Origin: Methylobacterium sp. 10
Lineage (GTDB): Bacteria; Pseudomonadota; Alphaproteobacteria; Rhizobiales; Beijerinckiaceae
Direction: 5' to 3'
Assembly: GCF_000519085.1 (NCBI RefSeq)
Contig: NZ_KI912577.1
Location: 2,051,331-2,115,330 of the forward strand
DNA length: 64,000 nucleotides
The position numbers were made by a program, and so were the translations under genes. Below, piece after piece: positions 9,146 through 19,599 of the stretch. The first letter of the stretch is position 1, and the number at the start of each line of letters is the position of its first letter. The notes beneath the pieces were generated by a model, which ran no database searches, had not been told where the DNA came from, and was given only the letters and a program-made list of their open reading frames with translations.

Positions 9146-9922
9146 CTATGCGGCCGGGTTTCCCGCGGTGCCGTCCCGTTCGTCCGACAGACGCTTCCAA
9201 GCGAAGACGCCGAAGACGCCGACGAGGCAGGCGGCGATGCCGAACCATGTGAAGGCGTATTGCATGTGGTTGTTGGGAAGATCGACGCGAAGCTGCCCCC
9301 CCTTCGGCCAACCTCCCGGGTTCGGCGTGGCATCCGCCTCGATGAGATAGGGCATCACGGTGATGCCCCTGGCGGCGGCGATGCCGTCGATGTCGCGATG
9401 GAACCACTCGCCTTTCGCGGGTTCAGGCGGCGGCACGAACATCGTCCGTATCTCCGGACTGCGCAGCATACCGGTGATCGTGACCGATCCCGCGACTTGT
9501 CCCGGCTGGCGGCGCGCCGCATCCTTCAGTTCGGTTGGCACGAAGCCCCGGTTGACGAGAACGAGGCTGCCGTCATCGTCCTGCTTCAGCGGTGTCAGAA
9601 CGTAGAAGCCCTGGAGCGCCTTGCCCGGTACGGCACCCGCAGCCAGACCATGGACCAGGGTCTCCTGGTCGTTCAGCAGCGTGCCAGTCACCCGCACGCG
9701 TTCGAACTCGTCCCGCGCGGGATTCCAGTCGCCGCGGGCCGGGAGAGGGGCAGGGGGCTCGGCGCGCGAGCGGGCGACGATGCGGCCGATCAGGGCCTCC
9801 TTCTCACCCTTGCGCTGCAACTGCCACACGCCGAGGCTCAGCAGGATGGCGAGACAGATCAGCGAAGCGATGGCGGGCGCGGCCAGCGCCCGCACGGCGC
9901 CCGGACGAACAGGCTTCGGCAT
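9146..9922 (-). CDS. SURF1 family cytochrome c oxidase assembly protein
   Basis: SURF1 (Shy1) helps insert heme a into subunit I of aa3-type oxidases. The protein has 258 residues and the family layout: an N-terminal membrane helix (residues about 13-31, ending LGVWQLQRKGEK), a soluble periplasmic domain with the conserved VLVNRGFVP strand, and a C-terminal helix (about 220-240, YAFTWFGIAACLVGVFGVFAWKR in part). LGVWQL and NNHMQYAFTWF are family signatures. Its ATG shares one base with the stop of the upstream DUF983 gene, so the two are translationally coupled. Confidence 0.93.
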   Translation of the reverse strand: MPKPVRPGAVRALAAPAIASLICLAILLSLGVWQLQRKGEKEALIGRIVARSRAEPPAPLPARGDWNPARDEFERVRVTGTLLNDQETLVHGLAAGAVPGKALQGFYVLTPLKQDDDGSLVLVNRGFVPTELKDAARRQPGQVAGSVTITGMLRSPEIRTMFVPPPEPAKGEWFHRDIDGIAAARGITVMPYLIEADATPNPGGWPKGGQLRVDLPNNHMQYAFTWFGIAACLVGVFGVFAWKRLSDERDGTAGNPAA

Positions 9923-10290
9923 CAGCGAAAGCGCCCCTCCTCGGCCTTGTTGGCGAATTGGAGCGCCGCCAGCATGCCCTTCAAGGGGCGCACGAGCGCG
10001 AGGCTCAGCCCCACCGACAGGGTGATGGCCACGAGGGCATGGACCCAGATCGGCGGCTCGAAGGTGATCTCCATCCAAAGGGCCAGCCCGACGACGACGA
10101 TGCCGACGATGGACATGACGAAGAAGGCCGGGCCATCGCCGGAATTGAAGTTCGAATAGTCGAGGCCGCAGACCTCGCAGGACGGCCGGAACGTGAGGAA
10201 ACCGTCGAACATCGCGCCTCTGCCGCAGCGGGGGCAGCGGCAGCGCAATCCGGTGGGAACTGGCGGCGGTAACGGCCGAGGGTGATTCAC
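9922..10290 (-). CDS. DUF983 family membrane protein
   Basis: This 122-residue protein has a zinc-ribbon-like N-terminus with two CxxC pairs (CRCPRCGRG and CEVCGLD). Two membrane helices follow, at about 58-76 and 82-102, and the tail is LKGMLAALQFANKAEEGRF. DUF983 proteins commonly sit between ctaE and SURF1 in alphaproteobacteria, and a role in oxidase assembly is suspected but not established. The start is GTG at 10290 with GAGGAG about 8 bases upstream. A terminator lies between it and ctaE, so it probably has its own promoter. Confidence 0.88.
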   Translation of the reverse strand: MNHPRPLPPPVPTGLRCRCPRCGRGAMFDGFLTFRPSCEVCGLDYSNFNSGDGPAFFVMSIVGIVVVGLALWMEITFEPPIWVHALVAITLSVGLSLALVRPLKGMLAALQFANKAEEGRFR

Positions 10291-10360
10291 GATTTTTGCT
10301 CCTCGGCGACGGTGAGTCCGCCATCCGCCCCATATGGGCTTCGCGGCAAGTCATGGCACG

Positions 10361-10383
10361 AAAAAGGGCGGCTCGCGCCGCCC
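10361..10383 (-). terminator. Intrinsic terminator after ctaE
   Basis: On the minus strand a perfect 7-bp stem (GGGCGGC / GCCGCCC) with a 4-base loop is followed by TTTTT. It lies about 48 bases past the ctaE stop and ends the ctaC-to-ctaE unit, separating it from DUF983-SURF1. Confidence 0.9.
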
Positions 10384-10430
10384 TGATTCTCATACCTGTG
10401 TCGCTTCGCCTCGTTGAGGCGTGACCGATG

Positions 10431-11282
10431 TCAGTGAGCCGCCGTGCCGGCGCCCCAGACGTAGATCGAGGCGAACAGGAACAACCAGACGACATCGACG
10501 AAGTGCCAGTACCAAGCGGCGAACTCGAAGCCGAGATGCTGCTGGACCGTGAACTGGCCGAGATAGACGCGGTAGAGGCAGATCGCGAGGAAGATCGTGC
10601 CGATGATCACGTGAGCGCCGTGGAAACCCGTCGCCATGAAGAAGGTCGCCGAGTAGATGCTGCCCGAGAAGCCGAAATGCGCATGGCTGTACTCGTAGGC
10701 TTGGCAGGCCGTGAACAGCACGCCGAGGATGATCGTCAGCCAGAGGCCATACTTCAGGCCCTTGCGATCGTTGTGCAGCAGGGCGTGGTGGGCCCAGGTG
10801 ATCGTCGTGCCGGAGGTCAGCAGGATCAGTGTGTTGAGGAGCGGCAGGTGCCAGGGATCGAACGCCTCGATACCCTTCGGCGGCCAGGTGCCCCCGGTGA
10901 AATCCAGGCGCGTGGTCTGGATCGGGTCGGCGGTGTAGAGCGCCGCTTCGAAATAGGCCCAGAACCAGGCGGCGAAGAACATCACCTCGGAGGCGATGAA
11001 CATGATCATGCCGTAGCGGTGGTGCAGCTGGACGACGCGCGTATGGTCGCCGGCATTGGCCTCGTGGACGACGTCGCGCCACCAGGAGAACATCACGTAG
11101 AGTACGCCGATGGTGCCGGCGCCGAAGATGTAGGGACCGGGGCTGAGCGTGCCGATCTGCAGGCTCTTCATCCAGAACACGGCGCCGAACGCCATGAGGA
11201 AGCCGGAGAAGGCACCCAAGAGCGGCCATGGGCTCGGGCTCAAGATATGGAAGTCGTGATTCTTGGCGTGCGCCTCGGCCAT
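10431..11282 (-). CDS. ctaE: Cytochrome c oxidase subunit III
   Basis: Subunit III of the aa3-type oxidase, an inner-membrane protein that stabilises proton pumping and carries bound lipid. The 283-residue protein has seven membrane helices and the family's hallmark segments: WWRDVVHE, the [22 protein letters not shown] helix (conserved Glu), and HVIIGTIFL near the C-terminus. ATG 11282 ([14 protein letters not shown]) is preferred to 11300 because AGGAG lies about 10 bases upstream and this N-terminus matches homologues. It is the last gene before an intrinsic terminator. Confidence 0.96.
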   Translation of the reverse strand: MAEAHAKNHDFHILSPSPWPLLGAFSGFLMAFGAVFWMKSLQIGTLSPGPYIFGAGTIGVLYVMFSWWRDVVHEANAGDHTRVVQLHHRYGMIMFIASEVMFFAAWFWAYFEAALYTADPIQTTRLDFTGGTWPPKGIEAFDPWHLPLLNTLILLTSGTTITWAHHALLHNDRKGLKYGLWLTIILGVLFTACQAYEYSHAHFGFSGSIYSATFFMATGFHGAHVIIGTIFLAICLYRVYLGQFTVQQHLGFEFAAWYWHFVDVVWLFLFASIYVWGAGTAAH

Positions 11283-11446
11283 CTGAACTCTTCTCCTCAC
11301 CCCGGGCCCAATGCCGCGAGCGGCTTTGACCTTCTGAACGTTCGGCTACACCGGAACCCTTAATCGGGACGGCGCAGTGTTGTCACGCTTGAGACCTCAA
11401 AAATCTGGCGCGTCGAAAACGCGTCCCGCCTAAATATTTGATGGCC

Positions 11447-12061
11447 TCAAAAATTGGTTTTCGCACCCCTGCCGTCCGTCGTCGCGAGCGCGGCCGAGGG
11501 CTGGCCGTTCTTCGACGCGAAGTAGGTGTAGGAGAGCGTCAGCTCCTGCAGGTGGGCGGTGTTCGAATCGGCGCGCACGGCCGGATCGATGTAGAACACC
11601 ACCGGGAAATCCATCGTCTCCCCGGGCTGCAACGTCTGCTCGTTGAAGCAGAAGCACTGGATCTTCACGAAGAAGCTGCCCATCAGGCCCGGCTGGACAT
11701 TGTAGGTCGCGATCCCCGTGGAGGGGGTCGTGCCCGTATTCTTGACGCGGAAGAACACGGTCTTCGTCTCGCCCAGACGCGCCTCGATCTTCGGTGTCTC
11801 GGCGACGAAGCGCCAGGGCAGCGTCGAGGCGACGTTGGTGTCGAAATGGACCACCATGCTGTCGTCTACCGCCACCTGTGTCGGAGCGAGCCCGACTCGA
11901 GGCGTCCCGTCATAGCCGGTGGCCTTGCAGAACATGTCGTAGAGCGGGGCCGACGCGAAGGCGAGGCCGATCATCCCCACCGCCAGCCCCGCACAAGCGA
12001 AGGCGGTGACCGAAGCCTTGCGGTTCGGGGTGCTGCTTGGCTTGGTGGGCATGTCGGTCAT
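11447..12061 (-). CDS. ctaG: Cytochrome c oxidase assembly protein CtaG/Cox11 (CuB insertion)
   Basis: Cox11 delivers copper to the CuB site of subunit I. The protein has 204 residues: a short cytoplasmic tail, one membrane helix (about 17-38), and a periplasmic immunoglobulin-like domain. The copper-binding CFCF motif is at residues 136-139 (IQCFCFNEQ), and the conserved Cys45 follows the helix (YDMFCKATGY). It lies between the coxF-like gene and ctaE, the usual place. Confidence 0.96.
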   Translation of the reverse strand: MTDMPTKPSSTPNRKASVTAFACAGLAVGMIGLAFASAPLYDMFCKATGYDGTPRVGLAPTQVAVDDSMVVHFDTNVASTLPWRFVAETPKIEARLGETKTVFFRVKNTGTTPSTGIATYNVQPGLMGSFFVKIQCFCFNEQTLQPGETMDFPVVFYIDPAVRADSNTAHLQELTLSYTYFASKNGQPSAALATTDGRGAKTNF

Positions 12062-12104
12062 GATGACGTCCGACTCTCTTCGCTGAACAGTTCGGTCGCT
12101 TGGG

Positions 12105-12269
12105 TCACAGGGGGCGGTTGAGGATCTGCGGTCCGAGCTTGGCGATGGTCAGGGCGTAGAAGATCGCCACGAGGACGAACAGCACCGTGGCAATGGCGAT
12201 GGAGCGCCTGCGCTGGCGCTGCTGCTCCTCGGGCGTCAGACGCCGCGGCGGCGTGGATTTCTCCGGCAT
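12105..12269 (-). CDS. CoxF-like small membrane protein
   Basis: A 54-residue protein with a basic, proline-rich head (EKSTPPRRLTPEEQQRQRRR) and one membrane helix (about 26-45, SIAIATVLFVLVAIFYALTI). Many alphaproteobacteria have a protein of this size and shape between ctaB and ctaG (called coxF); its exact role in oxidase assembly is not established. It is separated by 5 bases from ctaB if ATG 12269 is used. An in-frame GTG at 12278 would overlap the ctaB stop by four bases and is also possible. Confidence 0.8.
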   Translation of the reverse strand: MPEKSTPPRRLTPEEQQRQRRRSIAIATVLFVLVAIFYALTIAKLGPQILNRPL

Positions 12270-12274
12270 CGAGG

Positions 12275-13237
12275 TCACGCGAGCACCGCGCGGTAGAGCC
12301 CGAGGCCCTGCTCGGCCAGGACTGCCGAGAACAGAAGGAACAGGTAGAGGATCGAGAAACCGAACATGCCAAGCGCGGCCTTGCGCTCCGCCTCGCCCTC
12401 GCGGTTGCGGTAGACGTGGACGCTGAAGGCCAGCATCCCGAGGCCGCCGATGAAGGCGGTGACGCCGTAGAGCCAACCGCCAAAACCGAGGAACACCGGG
12501 GCGAGGCCCACCGGAAACAACACGATCGAGTAGTAGATGATCTGGCGGCGGGTGGATTGCGGCCCGGCGACGTTGGGCATCATCGGGATGCCTGCCTTGG
12601 CGTATTCCCCGGCCTTGATCAGGGCCAGCGCCCAGAAATGCGGCGGCGTCCAGATGAAGATGATGAGGAACAGGATCGTCGATTCGATGCCCACCGATCC
12701 CGACACGGCGGCCTGGCCGATCATTGGGGGCAGGGCGCCGGCGGCGCCGCCGATGACGATGTTCTGAGGCGTCGCCCGCTTCAGCCACATGGAATAGACC
12801 ACGGCGTAGAAGACGATCGTGAAGGCCAGCAACGAGGCGGCGAGCCAGTTCGAGGCGAGGCCGAGCACCAGCACCGAGCCCACCGACAGGACGATGCCGA
12901 AGGCCAGGGCCTCGCCGGGCTGGATGCGGCCTCCGGGAATCGGGCGGGTCGCGGTACGGGTCATGACCGCGTCGATGTCGGCATCCCACCACATGTTGAG
13001 GCAGCCCGAGGCGCCGGCGCCCACCGCGATCATCAGGAGCGAGATCACACCGACGACGGGCTGGATGTGAACGTGCGAGACCACCATGCCGACGAGGGCA
13101 GTGAAGATCACCAGCACCATCACGCGCGGCTTCAGGAGTGCGAAGAAATCCGCGACCTCACCACCGACCATCATCGGGGTCGGCGCGAAATCGTGCGGCT
13201 CGGCGGCAGCGGAGACGCTGTTCGACAGGCTCGTCAT
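12275..13237 (-). CDS. ctaB: Protoheme IX farnesyltransferase (heme O synthase)
   Basis: CtaB transfers a farnesyl group to heme b to make heme O, the precursor of heme a. The 320-residue protein belongs to the UbiA superfamily and has about nine membrane helices. The prenyl-diphosphate binding motif [15 protein letters not shown] carries the D-x3-D pair, and the second conserved loop [12 protein letters not shown] precedes [11 protein letters not shown], a heme-O-synthase signature. It lies downstream of ctaD with a 198-base gap that holds no other gene, and just upstream of the coxF-like gene. Confidence 0.96.
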   Translation of the reverse strand: MTSLSNSVSAAAEPHDFAPTPMMVGGEVADFFALLKPRVMVLVIFTALVGMVVSHVHIQPVVGVISLLMIAVGAGASGCLNMWWDADIDAVMTRTATRPIPGGRIQPGEALAFGIVLSVGSVLVLGLASNWLAASLLAFTIVFYAVVYSMWLKRATPQNIVIGGAAGALPPMIGQAAVSGSVGIESTILFLIIFIWTPPHFWALALIKAGEYAKAGIPMMPNVAGPQSTRRQIIYYSIVLFPVGLAPVFLGFGGWLYGVTAFIGGLGMLAFSVHVYRNREGEAERKAALGMFGFSILYLFLLFSAVLAEQGLGLYRAVLA

Positions 13238-13435
13238 GGGGTCCCGATACTGTTGTCGGTATGGCCGGAATTCGGATCACGCCGTCTCTGGCGCCGCCCT
13301 TTGCGGGATGTCGCTCGATAAAGAGGGGCATCCGGTAAAGAGCGAGGACCGCTCGCGCGATCCTCGCAATCCCTAGTGTCGTCTTAGAACAATCGCAATT
13401 TCAAAGCCGATCGCGATCGTGGAGACGGCAGCGTC

Positions 13436-15079
<1,644 letters not shown>

Positions 15080-15171
15080 TCAGGTTTCTCTAAATCTCTC
15101 GATTTGCGAATGGACCGACCCGATGAAGGGCCGGTCCAGCCGGTGCCGTCGGGCGGCGCCGGAAAAAGCCG

Positions 15172-16023
15172 CTACTTGGCTTCTGCGAACTTCGAACCGT
15201 CGTCGAGGCGGGCGAACTTGGTCTTCCCCTCGGCGAGCCAGGCGGCATAGGCCTCGTCGCTCACGACCTGCACGGTGATGGGCATGTAGGCGTGGCGGGC
15301 GCCGCAGAGCTCCGAGCACTGGCCGTGATAGGTGCCCTCGCGCTCGGCCTTGAACCAGAACTGGTTCAGGCGGCCGGGGATCGCGTCGATCTTGAAGCCG
15401 AAGGACGGCATCGCCCAGGAATGCAGCACGTCGGCGGCGGTCACCTGGATCTTCACGATCTTGTTGACCGGGACGACCATGTCGTTGTCCGTGCCGAGGA
15501 GCTTGGGCTGCTTCTCCTCGTCGATGTTGGCGTCGAAGGTGAAGCCGCCGCCGTTCTCGACGGCCGGGTACTCGTAGGACCAGTACCAGGCATGGCCGAT
15601 CACCTTGATGATGACGTCGGCCTTCGGGTCCGAGAGCTGGGTGCGCAGCAGTCGGAACGAGGGAATGGCGACCGCCACCAGGATCAGCACCGGGACGATA
15701 GTCCAGGCGATTTCGATCATGGTATTGTGGGTGGTCTTGGACGGGACCGGGTTCGCCTTCGCGTTGAACTTGAAGATGCAGTAGACGATCAGGCCCAGCA
15801 CGAAGGCCGAAATGCCGAAAGAAAGCCAGTGCATCCCCTGCTCGAACGTATGGATGTCCCGTGCGTTCTCGGTGACGGCGACCTGACGGTCCATCTGCCA
15901 CGGCTCGGGCTGACCGATGCCGGCCGCCAGAGCGGCTGTGGAAACGAGGGTGGTGCCGAGCGCAGCAAGAGCGCCCGCAGCAAGTCCCCATGATGACCGG
16001 TGTTGCGCCTGCGTGGTCCGCAT
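15172..16023 (-). CDS. ctaC: Cytochrome c oxidase subunit II
   Basis: Subunit II receives electrons from cytochrome c at its CuA centre. The protein has 283 residues: a signal peptide (MRTTQAQHRSSWGLAAGA..., cleaved near LAAG), two membrane helices, and a periplasmic cupredoxin domain. The CuA ligands lie in VLHSWAMPSFGFK and in CSELCGARHAYM. HAWYWSYEYP is the aromatic electron-entry patch. The start at 16023 gives a normal signal peptide; an in-frame ATG at 16044 is an alternative, and neither has an ideal Shine-Dalgarno. It is the first gene of the oxidase operon. Confidence 0.95.
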   Translation of the reverse strand: MRTTQAQHRSSWGLAAGALAALGTTLVSTAALAAGIGQPEPWQMDRQVAVTENARDIHTFEQGMHWLSFGISAFVLGLIVYCIFKFNAKANPVPSKTTHNTMIEIAWTIVPVLILVAVAIPSFRLLRTQLSDPKADVIIKVIGHAWYWSYEYPAVENGGGFTFDANIDEEKQPKLLGTDNDMVVPVNKIVKIQVTAADVLHSWAMPSFGFKIDAIPGRLNQFWFKAEREGTYHGQCSELCGARHAYMPITVQVVSDEAYAAWLAEGKTKFARLDDGSKFAEAK

Positions 16024-16452
16024 GTGCCTCTCGTGGCTCCCCATTGGTATCGTTCTACGTCGTCCCGCTGCGTCTTGCGACTTTTGACGTCGCGCGCAAG
16101 TCCTTGCTCAACGGGAAAGGCAAGCCTCGATCGCGAAATCCGGGCCGGCATTGCCGGTGTCAGACCACATGGAGGTCGGCGGCGCAACCGCAACAGCGTC
16201 GCATGGATGTGGCTTTCCCCGTAGTGCAGGCTCAGGCGAGCTCGAATGACCGGCGGGGTTCAATGCGATTTTGCTCGGCGGCAAACTTAAATTTATCTTA
16301 CCGCCGTCTTCGAAGCCGAACCCCTCGCCAGTATAGCGCCATTCCCGCTATGGAGAGGGGCGGGCTCTACGCGAGACACGCGGGCGTCCACTCCGGAAAG
16401 CGAAGTCGGGCCGGAAAGCGAAGTCGGGAATGAATACGATAAGGTCGCTGCG
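16024..16452. other. Divergent control region between ctaC and the fds LysR gene
   Basis: About 430 bases with no convincing gene. It must hold the ctaC promoter and the promoter of the LysR gene. It contains an AT-rich patch near 16283-16301 (TTAA-N7-TTAC, one base off a CtrA site) and an exact 18-bp tandem duplication at 16393-16428. No clear hairpin terminator is seen. Confidence 0.6.
16393..16428. repeat. Exact 18-bp tandem duplication
   Basis: CCGGAAAGCGAAGTCGGG occurs twice head to tail (16393-16410 and 16411-16428), 24 bases before the LysR start. It may be a recent slippage product or a doubled binding site. Confidence 0.9.
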
Positions 16453-17361
16453 GTGATCGAGCGTCTCGAATTCCTCCTTGCCCTGGCCCGCGAGCGGCAT
16501 TTCGGCCGGGCGGCGCAATTCTGCAACGTATCTCAACAAACCCTCTCCGCCGGAGTGAAGCAGCTCGAAGAGCGGCTCGGCGTCCTGCTGGTGGAGCGCG
16601 GATCGCGCTTCCAGGGGTTCACACCCGAAGGCGAACGCGTCCTCGATTGGGCCCGTCGGATCGTCGGCGACGCGCGCGCCATGCGGGAGGAGGTTGCCAG
16701 CTTGCGCCGGGGGCTGTCGGGCACCCTGCGGCTCGCCGCGGTTCCCACCGCGACGCCCATCGTCGCCTCGTTGACCACGCCCTTCCGCGCCCGCCACCCC
16801 GACGTGCGGTTCTCCGTCCACTCGACGACCTCCGGCGAGATCGGCCGGCTGATCGCCGATCACGAGATCGATGCCGGAATCACCTATCTCGAGAACGAGC
16901 CCCTCGGGAAAGTCATCGCCGTGCCGCTCTACCGCGAGCGCTACCGCCTGCTCACCGCCATCGACGGCGTCTACGGCAAGAGGGATTCGGTCAGCTGGGA
17001 GGAAGTCGGTCGCCTGCCCCTGTGCCTGCTCACGCCGGACATGCAGAACCGCCGCATCATCGACGGGCACTTGCACAATGCCGGACGGGACGCCGCACCG
17101 CTGCTCCAGTCGAACTCGATGATCGTGCTGCTCACCCATGTCCGCACGGCGAAATGGGCGAGCGTGATGCCCGCGGTCCTCGCCGACAGCTTCCGCCTGA
17201 GTGAGCGTGTCCGCTCCGTCCCGATCGGGGAGCCCGACGTGAGCCACATGATCGGGCTCGTGGTGCCCGAACGGGACCCCATGACGCCTCTCTGTGCCGC
17301 TCTCATCGTCGAGGCTCAGGCGATCGCCCCGACTGTCGCCGACGACATAGCCTCGCTTTGA
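16453..17361 (+). CDS. LysR-family regulator, probably of the fds formate dehydrogenase operon
   Basis: A 302-residue LysR-type transcription factor. The N-terminal winged helix-turn-helix covers residues 1-60 (recognition helix in AAQFCNVSQQTLSAGVKQLE), followed by the linker helix and two periplasmic-binding-protein-like lobes that bind an effector. The start is GTG at 16453. It lies directly upstream of fdsG on the same strand with a 195-base gap, so regulation of the fds operon is the simple inference; LysR genes accompany fds operons in other bacteria. The effector (formate or another C1 signal) cannot be read from sequence. Confidence 0.9.
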   Translation: MIERLEFLLALARERHFGRAAQFCNVSQQTLSAGVKQLEERLGVLLVERGSRFQGFTPEGERVLDWARRIVGDARAMREEVASLRRGLSGTLRLAAVPTATPIVASLTTPFRARHPDVRFSVHSTTSGEIGRLIADHEIDAGITYLENEPLGKVIAVPLYRERYRLLTAIDGVYGKRDSVSWEEVGRLPLCLLTPDMQNRRIIDGHLHNAGRDAAPLLQSNSMIVLLTHVRTAKWASVMPAVLADSFRLSERVRSVPIGEPDVSHMIGLVVPERDPMTPLCAALIVEAQAIAPTVADDIASL

Positions 17362-17430
17362 AGCGCCCACTCGGAAACTGGCGTTGCACCAAATCCGAAG
17401 TTCGGCCTCCTCCAAGGCTTGGCCGTCACG

Positions 17431-17454
17431 CTATGTTTTTGCATCGCACAATAG
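17431..17454 (+). promoter_or_regulatory. Possible LysR operator / promoter region of fdsG
   Basis: CTAT at 17431 and ATAG at 17451 form an imperfect dyad with a 16-base centre, inside the only AT-rich stretch (17431-17475) of the gap between the LysR gene and fdsG. It is about 100 bases before the fdsG start. The placement fits a LysR site but the match to the T-N11-A rule is loose. Confidence 0.3.
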
Positions 17455-17556
17455 AATTATAACAAAAAAGCATTGTCGACCGACCGAACCGCGCGATTGA
17501 TTCACGGTCGGAGATATACCACCTTGGAACGACAACAAGTTCACTGGGTAGGAACA

Positions 17557-18030
17557 ATGCTGCAGCACGAGCCCTGGAGCGCGCAGCGTGCGGCCGGCAT
17601 CATCGCCGACCATACGCATCTCGAAGGCGCCACGCTTCCCATTCTCCACGCCTTGCAGGAGACCTTCGGCTACGTGGACGAGGGCGCGGTGCCGTTGATC
17701 GCCGATGCGTTGAACCTGTCCCGCGCCGAGGTCCACGGCTGCATTACCTTCTATCACGACTTCCGCCGCGCCCCGTCCGGCCGGCACCAGGTGAAGCTGT
17801 GCCGAGCCGAGGCCTGCCAGGCCATGGGCTCGGACGCACTCCACGCCGACATCCTCGCCCGCCTCGGGATCGATTGGCACGGGACGACGCCGGACGGTCA
17901 GATCACCGTCGAGCCGGTCTACTGCCTCGGCCTTTGCGCCAACGGTCCGGGCGCCCTGGTCGATGACGAGCCGCTGGCACGCCTCACCGCCGATTCCCTG
18001 GAATCGGCCCTCACGGAGATGAAGTCGTGA
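17557..18030 (+). CDS. fdsG: NAD-dependent formate dehydrogenase gamma subunit (NuoE-like)
   Basis: FdsG carries a 2Fe-2S cluster and links the FdsB flavin subunit to the complex. It has 157 residues and NuoE-type thioredoxin-like architecture with four ligands: Cys82, Cys87, Cys123 and Cys127 (LCRAEAC and YCLGLC). ATG 17557 is chosen because AGGA lies about 4 bases upstream and homologues start here; an in-frame TTG at 17473 lacks support. Its stop overlaps the fdsB GTG start (GTGA), so translation is coupled. Confidence 0.95.
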   Translation: MLQHEPWSAQRAAGIIADHTHLEGATLPILHALQETFGYVDEGAVPLIADALNLSRAEVHGCITFYHDFRRAPSGRHQVKLCRAEACQAMGSDALHADILARLGIDWHGTTPDGQITVEPVYCLGLCANGPGALVDDEPLARLTADSLESALTEMKS

Positions 18031-19586
18031 GCATCACTATCTATGTCCCGCGCGACGCCGTCGCCCTCGGTCTAGGCGCCAACCGCGTCGCCCGCGCGAT
18101 TTTCGCCGGTGCCGAGCGCCGAGGCCTCGACGTCACCATCGTCCGCACGGGTTCGCGCGGGATGCTGTGGCTGGAGCCCATGGTCGAGGTCGCGACCCCG
18201 GAGGGCCGCATCGCCTACGGTCCCGTCACTCCCGGCGATGTCGACAGCCTTCTGGACGCCGGCCTCGTGGACGGCGGCGAGCATGCCCTTCGCCTCGGCA
18301 AGCCGGAGGAGATGCCCTATCTCGCCCGGCAGCAGCGCCTGACCTTCCATCGCTGCGGCGTGGTCGATCCCGTCTCCGTGGAGGATTACCGCGCGCATGG
18401 CGGCTACAACGGGCTCGACGCTGCGTTGAAACTCGATGCCGCCGGCATCGTGGCGCAGGTGCGCGATTCCGGCCTGCGCGGTCGCGGCGGCGCCGGCTTC
18501 CCCGCCGGCATCAAGTGGAACACGGTGATGCTCGCCCAGTCCGAGCAGAAATACGTGGTCTGCAACGCCGATGAGGGCGATTCCGGCACCTTCGCCGACC
18601 GGATGATGATGGAGGGCGACCCCTTCAACCTCATCGAGGGCATGACCATCGCGGGCATCGCGACGGGCGCCACGCGGGGCTACATCTACCTGCGCTCGGA
18701 ATATCCCCAGGCCTTCGCGACGCTGAAGGAAGCGATCGTCAACGCCAATGCCGCCGGTTATCTCGGCGCCAACGTGGCCGGCTCGGGCAAGGCCTTCCAT
18801 CTCGAGGTCCGCTTGGGCGCGGGCGCCTATATCTGCGGCGAGGAGACCTCGCTGCTGGAGAGCCTGGAGGGCCGTCGCGGCATCGTCCGTGCCAAGCCCC
18901 CGATCCCGGCGCTGAAGGGCTTCCTCGGCCAGCCGACCCTGGTCAACAACGTGATGACCTTCACCGCCGTGCCCTACATCCTGGAGCACGGCGCCAAGGC
19001 CTATGCCGACTACGGCATGGGTCGTTCGCTCGGCACGCTGGCGATCCAGCTCGCCGGCAACATCAAGCATGGCGGCCTCATTGAGTTCGCCTTCGGCATC
19101 ACCCTGCGCGAGATCATCGAGGATTTCGGCGGCGGCACCCAGAGCGGCCGTCCCGTCCGCGCCGTGCAGGTCGGCGGCCCGCTCGGTGCCTATTTCCCTG
19201 ACCATCTCCTCGATACGCCCCTCGATTACGAGGCGATGGCGGCCAAGAAGGGCCTCGTCGGCCATGGCGGCATCGTGGTGTTCGACGACACCGTGGACAT
19301 GGCAAAGCAAGCCCGCTTCGCCTTCGAGTTCTGCGCGGTGGAATCCTGCGGCAAGTGCACCCCCTGCCGCATCGGCGCGACCCGCGGCGTCGAGACCATG
19401 GACAAGGTCATCGCCGGTATCCGTCCCACCGAGAATCTCGCCGTCGTGGCCGACCTTTGCGACGTCATGACCGATGGGTCGCTCTGCGCCATGGGCGGGC
19501 TCACACCGATGCCCGTCATGAGCGCGATCACCCATTTCCCCGAGGATTTCCAGCAGCGCGGACCGATGTCCGTGGCCGCTGAATAA
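18027..19586 (+). CDS. fdsB: NAD-dependent formate dehydrogenase beta subunit (NuoF-like, FMN/NAD site)
   Basis: FdsB passes electrons from the Fe-S chain to FMN and NAD+. The 519-residue protein has an N-terminal thioredoxin-like domain (about 1-110) and a NuoF core. The FMN/NAD glycine-rich segment is RDSGLRGRGGAGFPAGIKW, and the N3-type 4Fe-4S ligands are Cys441, Cys444, Cys447 (ESCGKCTPCRIG) and Cys487 (SLCAMGG). The start is GTG 18027, overlapping the fdsG stop. This fused thioredoxin-NuoF layout is typical of Fds and NAD-reducing hydrogenases rather than complex I. Confidence 0.96.
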   Translation: MSITIYVPRDAVALGLGANRVARAIFAGAERRGLDVTIVRTGSRGMLWLEPMVEVATPEGRIAYGPVTPGDVDSLLDAGLVDGGEHALRLGKPEEMPYLARQQRLTFHRCGVVDPVSVEDYRAHGGYNGLDAALKLDAAGIVAQVRDSGLRGRGGAGFPAGIKWNTVMLAQSEQKYVVCNADEGDSGTFADRMMMEGDPFNLIEGMTIAGIATGATRGYIYLRSEYPQAFATLKEAIVNANAAGYLGANVAGSGKAFHLEVRLGAGAYICGEETSLLESLEGRRGIVRAKPPIPALKGFLGQPTLVNNVMTFTAVPYILEHGAKAYADYGMGRSLGTLAIQLAGNIKHGGLIEFAFGITLREIIEDFGGGTQSGRPVRAVQVGGPLGAYFPDHLLDTPLDYEAMAAKKGLVGHGGIVVFDDTVDMAKQARFAFEFCAVESCGKCTPCRIGATRGVETMDKVIAGIRPTENLAVVADLCDVMTDGSLCAMGGLTPMPVMSAITHFPEDFQQRGPMSVAAE

Positions 19587-19599
19587 GGAGGCGCGACCC

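Noticed and set aside
16287..16301. Possible CtrA box (TTAA-N7-TTAC) upstream of ctaC
   Set aside because: One mismatch in the core, and neither the oxidase operon nor the LysR gene is an expected CtrA target; too weak alone.
16393..16428. CRISPR-like repeat
   Set aside because: Only two directly abutting copies with no spacers and no cas genes; a simple tandem duplication.
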